Below are positions 61,499 to 64,000 of a stretch of DNA of 64,000 nt, in pieces. The stretch covers positions 30,464 through 94,463 of the forward strand of contig CAZFSO010000001.1 of assembly GCA_964522095.1 (NCBI GenBank), given 5' to 3'. Source of the DNA: UBA6054 sp964522095. GTDB taxonomy: Bacteria; Planctomycetota; Phycisphaerae; Phycisphaerales; UBA1924. The notes beneath the pieces were generated by a model, which saw only the letters and a program-made list of their open reading frames with translations, did no database searches and was not told the DNA's origin. Positions within the stretch are counted from its first letter, which is position 1. Each line of letters begins with the position of its first letter. The translations under genes were made by a program, and so were the position numbers.

Positions 61499-63039
61499 GC
61501 ACTCCGAAGCAACTGGCCCACCCTCCCAGCAACCTCATCGGCGGGTCGTGGACGCCCATCGCGGGCGACCGGATCGTCTCGCACAACCCGGCGCACCCCG
61601 ACCGCGTGGTGTGGTCCGGCCTGTCGCGGGTCGACGACGTGGACGCGGCGGTGCGGGCGGCCCGCGAGGCGCTGCCCGCGTGGTCGCGCACGCCCGTGGA
61701 GCGCCGGGCGGGCGTGCTGCGCCGGTTCGCCGAGATCGCCAAGGCCCGCAAGGACGAACTCGCCGACCTGATCTGCGAGGAGACCGGCAAGGCGATGTGG
61801 GAGTCGTCGGCCGAGGCCGGGCTGATCGCCGGCAAGGTGGACATCACGCTGGAGGAGGGCCCGCGCAGCGGTCGCCACCGGGTCGAGGCGTTCGAGTTCT
61901 CCATGGGCGGGTCGAAGACGGCCCGGTGCCACTTCCGCCCGCACGGGGTGATGGCGGTGGTGGGGCCGTACAACTTCCCGGCGCACCTCGCCAACGGCCA
62001 CATCGTGCCCGCGCTGCTGACGGGCAACACGGTGGTGTTCAAGCCCTCGGACAAGGCGCCGGCGGTCGGGCAGATGCTCGCCGAGATGCTCGACGAGGCG
62101 CTGCGGGCCGAGGGGGCGCCCGATGGCGTCGTCAACCTGGTCCAGGGCCAGGCGGACGTGGCGTCGACGCTGGTGGCGCACGACGGCGTCGACGGCGTGC
62201 TCTTCACGGGGTCGTGGCCCGTCGGGCGGCGGATCCTGGAGACCAACCTCGACCGGCCGGGGCGCATCGTGGCGCTGGAGATGGGCGGCAACAACCCCGC
62301 GGTCGTGATGCCCGACGCCGACCTGTACCAGGCGGTGGTCGAGGTCGTCCGGTGCGCCTTCAACACGACCGGGCAGCGGTGCACGAGCACGCGCCGGCTG
62401 ATCGTGCACGAGGCGGTGGCGGACCGGGTGATCCCCGCGGTGGTCAAGGCCGCGTCGAACCTCGTCATCGGCGACCCGCGCTCCGGCGACCCGGTGTTCA
62501 TGGGGCCGATCATCTCGCGCGAGGCCCGCGAGGCGGTCTTCGCGGCCGAGCGACGCTTCGCCGAGGGCGGCGGGCGGGTCATCCTGGAGTCGGCGCCCCT
62601 GCCGGGACAGGAAGGGTGGTACCTGACGCCGTCGATCGTGATGGTCGATCGGTTCGCGGTCGGCGTGGACGACTGCGGCTGCGACGAGGAGGTCTTCGGG
62701 CCCCTGCTGCGGATCGCCACCGTGAAGTCGCTCGACGAGGCCATCGAGCAGGCGAACGCCACGCGGTACGGCCTGTCGGCGTCGATCTTCACCGCCGACG
62801 CCGCGGCCCAGGAGCGGTTTTTGACCGAGGCCAGGGCGGGGTGCGTGAACATCAACTGCGGAACCGCCGGGGCGAGTTCCAAACTGCCCTTCGGCGGCCT
62901 GGGGTTCTCGGGCAACCACCGCCCGGCGGGCGCGTTCAGCCTGGATTACTGCGCCTACCCGGTCGCCACCATGATCGAGGGATCGGACGCGGCGGCGGTG
63001 GCGCAGGGGATGCGGGTCGAGCGGGGCTGGGTCAGTTGA
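61495..63039 (+). CDS. astD: N-succinylglutamate 5-semialdehyde dehydrogenase
   Basis: 514 aa from the ATG at 61495, overlapping the astA stop. Aldehyde dehydrogenase family: NAD loop and AstD-type block GHIVPALLTGNTVVFKPSDK (about 163-182), FTGSWPVGRRILE, catalytic Glu in VALEMGGNNPAVVMPDADL (about 262) and Cys in NTTGQRCTSTRRLIVHE (about 296), then EVFGPLLRI near 400. It oxidises succinylglutamate semialdehyde to succinylglutamate. Coupled to astA. It converges with the next gene by an 8-bp overlap. Confidence 0.93.
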   Translation: MSTPKQLAHPPSNLIGGSWTPIAGDRIVSHNPAHPDRVVWSGLSRVDDVDAAVRAAREALPAWSRTPVERRAGVLRRFAEIAKARKDELADLICEETGKAMWESSAEAGLIAGKVDITLEEGPRSGRHRVEAFEFSMGGSKTARCHFRPHGVMAVVGPYNFPAHLANGHIVPALLTGNTVVFKPSDKAPAVGQMLAEMLDEALRAEGAPDGVVNLVQGQADVASTLVAHDGVDGVLFTGSWPVGRRILETNLDRPGRIVALEMGGNNPAVVMPDADLYQAVVEVVRCAFNTTGQRCTSTRRLIVHEAVADRVIPAVVKAASNLVIGDPRSGDPVFMGPIISREAREAVFAAERRFAEGGGRVILESAPLPGQEGWYLTPSIVMVDRFAVGVDDCGCDEEVFGPLLRIATVKSLDEAIEQANATRYGLSASIFTADAAAQERFLTEARAGCVNINCGTAGASSKLPFGGLGFSGNHRPAGAFSLDYCAYPVATMIEGSDAAAVAQGMRVERGWVS

Positions 63040-63907
63040 CGGCCAGACCCCGCGGCACGGTCTGCCCGCACTCCGGGCAGGTCGGCGACTCGGTGGCCCG
63101 CAGGTCGTACTTGCAGTGCGGGCAGTCGTCGTACGGGGCGAGCGGGATCAGGCCGGCCTCGTGGCAGACCAGCGCGTACGCGACGGCGGCGGCGCACATG
63201 ATCAATGGGCCGGCGTAGAGCAGAAACGGCACGAGGAGCAGCAGCGCGGCGACGGCCGAGATCAGCACGAGGGCGACCGCGACGACGAAGAGCGCCCAGG
63301 CGTGGCCGCGGGTGATGCTCCAACTGGTCTTGAACGACTCGATGACGCCCAGGCGGGGACCGGCGGGGTCGGCGCAGAGCAGGGTTGCGAAGTACAGGCG
63401 GACGCCCACCCAGAGCATCACGCCGAGCATGCCGAAACCGAGCAGAACGGTGAGGGCGATCATCGCCGGGCCGGCGCTGCCGAAGCCCGCCAGGGCGCCG
63501 ATCGCCACGCCGAACGGGACGAGCACCAGGTACATGAGTGCGTAGGTGAGGAACGTGATCGCGACGATCGCGCCCCACCGCCTGAAGCCGACAGTCAGGT
63601 CGCCGAACTCCGCCGGCTCGCCACGAAAGAGCCGGACGGCGATGTAGATGGGCCCGATGGCAAGCGGGGTGATCACGAGGATCTGCGCGAGCGCGGAGAC
63701 CGGCGTGATGAGGGCGTCCGAGCCGACGATCGCGAGATCGAGCAGCCCCGCCACGAACCCGATCACCCAACTGAGCACCAGCGCGGTGACAGATGCACCG
63801 ACGATCAGGCCCCATCGCGATGCATAGGTCTGGTGGGCGAGGGAGAGGATGTTCCTGGCGGTCGGGAGAACGGGCGCGGCGAGCGGTGTCGCGGGGTCGG
63901 TTTCCAT
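63032..63907 (-). CDS. DUF975-like polytopic membrane protein with a C-terminal zinc ribbon
   Basis: 291 aa. About six membrane helices (VGASVTALVLSWVIGFVAGL near 38-57, then about 75-97, 112-140, 145-165, 200-225 and 227-245). The PRLGVIESFKTSWSITRGHA block (about 185-205) resembles DUF975-type membrane proteins. The C-terminus is a cytoplasmic zinc ribbon: CPHCKYDLRATESPTCPECG, a CPxCGYDLRG-like module very common in Planctomycetes. Function unknown. Its stop overlaps astD's by 8 bp on the opposite strand. Confidence 0.8.
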   Translation of the reverse strand: METDPATPLAAPVLPTARNILSLAHQTYASRWGLIVGASVTALVLSWVIGFVAGLLDLAIVGSDALITPVSALAQILVITPLAIGPIYIAVRLFRGEPAEFGDLTVGFRRWGAIVAITFLTYALMYLVLVPFGVAIGALAGFGSAGPAMIALTVLLGFGMLGVMLWVGVRLYFATLLCADPAGPRLGVIESFKTSWSITRGHAWALFVVAVALVLISAVAALLLLVPFLLYAGPLIMCAAAVAYALVCHEAGLIPLAPYDDCPHCKYDLRATESPTCPECGQTVPRGLAVN

Positions 63908-63957
63908 CGGTCTTCCTGTGGGTGCCGAGACAGGGGGGGGGGGAGGTGGGGGCGAGT

Positions 63958-64000
63958 TTAGCCCGACCGGCGGAGGTTGAGGATCAGTTCGACCTGTCCG
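63958..64000 (-). CDS. C-terminal fragment of a gene cut by the window edge
   Basis: A TAA on the minus strand at 63958-63960 closes an open frame from the right edge that ends GQVELILNLRRSG. The rest lies beyond the window, so identity and even reality cannot be judged. The 50-bp gap to the previous start includes an 11-G run (about 63933-63943). Confidence 0.3.
   Translation of the reverse strand, partial: GQVELILNLRRSG

Noticed and set aside
63933..63943. Run of 11 G as a possible G-quadruplex or phase-variable tract
   Set aside because: It lies upstream of a start on the minus strand, is short, and may be a sequencing artefact; no evidence of variation.

Overview
The window is high-GC bacterial DNA that reads best as a planctomycete, probably class Phycisphaerae. 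This is an inference from gene content: a Planctomycete-type cytochrome fused to DUF2231, exosortase (PEP-CTERM-type) sorting tails, several lineage-restricted lipoproteins and HEAT/TPR proteins, and short GC-rich palindromic intergenic repeats. It looks like a draft or metagenome assembly. A 100-N gap (13747-13846) is flanked by the same 55 bp on both sides, so the two contigs probably just overlap.

Layout. 1-2136 (minus): two tandem related lipoproteins (the first cut by the window edge), a DUF2752 membrane protein and a stray nuoA, separated by an 18-bp tandem repeat. 2519-9363 (plus): a protein-folding island, groEL1-groES-[23S rRNA intervening-sequence-type four-helix protein]-groEL2-dnaJ-grpE-FmdB-like zinc ribbon-acpS. 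9488-14239 (plus): an AMP-forming acyl ligase, transaldolase, asnB, then the contig junction and a Cys-rich copper-storage-type protein. 14243-18137 (minus): aspS, an SDR and a thiolase. 18285-25578: a small EamA transporter, a sortable secreted protein, cinA, hmgA, a pseudokinase and a HEAT-repeat protein. 25648-31940: a TPR protein, then minus-strand trpB, a UMF1-type MFS, an alpha/beta hydrolase and a UDP-sugar pyrophosphorylase. 32016-38591 (plus): rpe, a histidine-phosphatase fold lacking its catalytic histidines, accD overlapping lnt, a HEAT lipoprotein, a coiled-coil membrane protein and a tiny membrane protein. 38718-38791: tRNA-Asp with a clear promoter and terminator. 39152-44687: a PEP-CTERM protein, a response regulator overlapping a large PAS/GAF histidine kinase, and a DUF2231-cytochrome. 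44926-52865: a small Cys-rich protein, a second pseudokinase, and a nitrite-ammonification cluster (lipoprotein, ResB-CcsA cytochrome c synthase, nrfH, nrfA). 53008-54426: remains of a type I-C-like CRISPR-Cas locus and a frameshifted orphan gene. 54638-57524: ndk, csrA, a NifU-like protein and a lipoprotein. 57566-63039: an arginine/ornithine succinyltransferase (AST)-like catabolic cluster. 63032-64000: a DUF975-like zinc-ribbon membrane protein and a gene fragment.

Strongest unusual signals: (1) a cas3 gene that keeps its HD nuclease domain, stops at the HD/helicase linker and reads directly into a three-repeat CRISPR array, as if all other cas genes had been deleted; (2) a four-helix rRNA-intervening-sequence-type gene inserted between groES and groEL2 and bounded by imperfect inverted repeats; (3) an AST-like cluster without astB in which an M20 hydrolase stands where astE would be expected; (4) two pseudokinases and one dead phosphatase; (5) an NrfA whose catalytic heme site is CXXCH instead of CXXCK.
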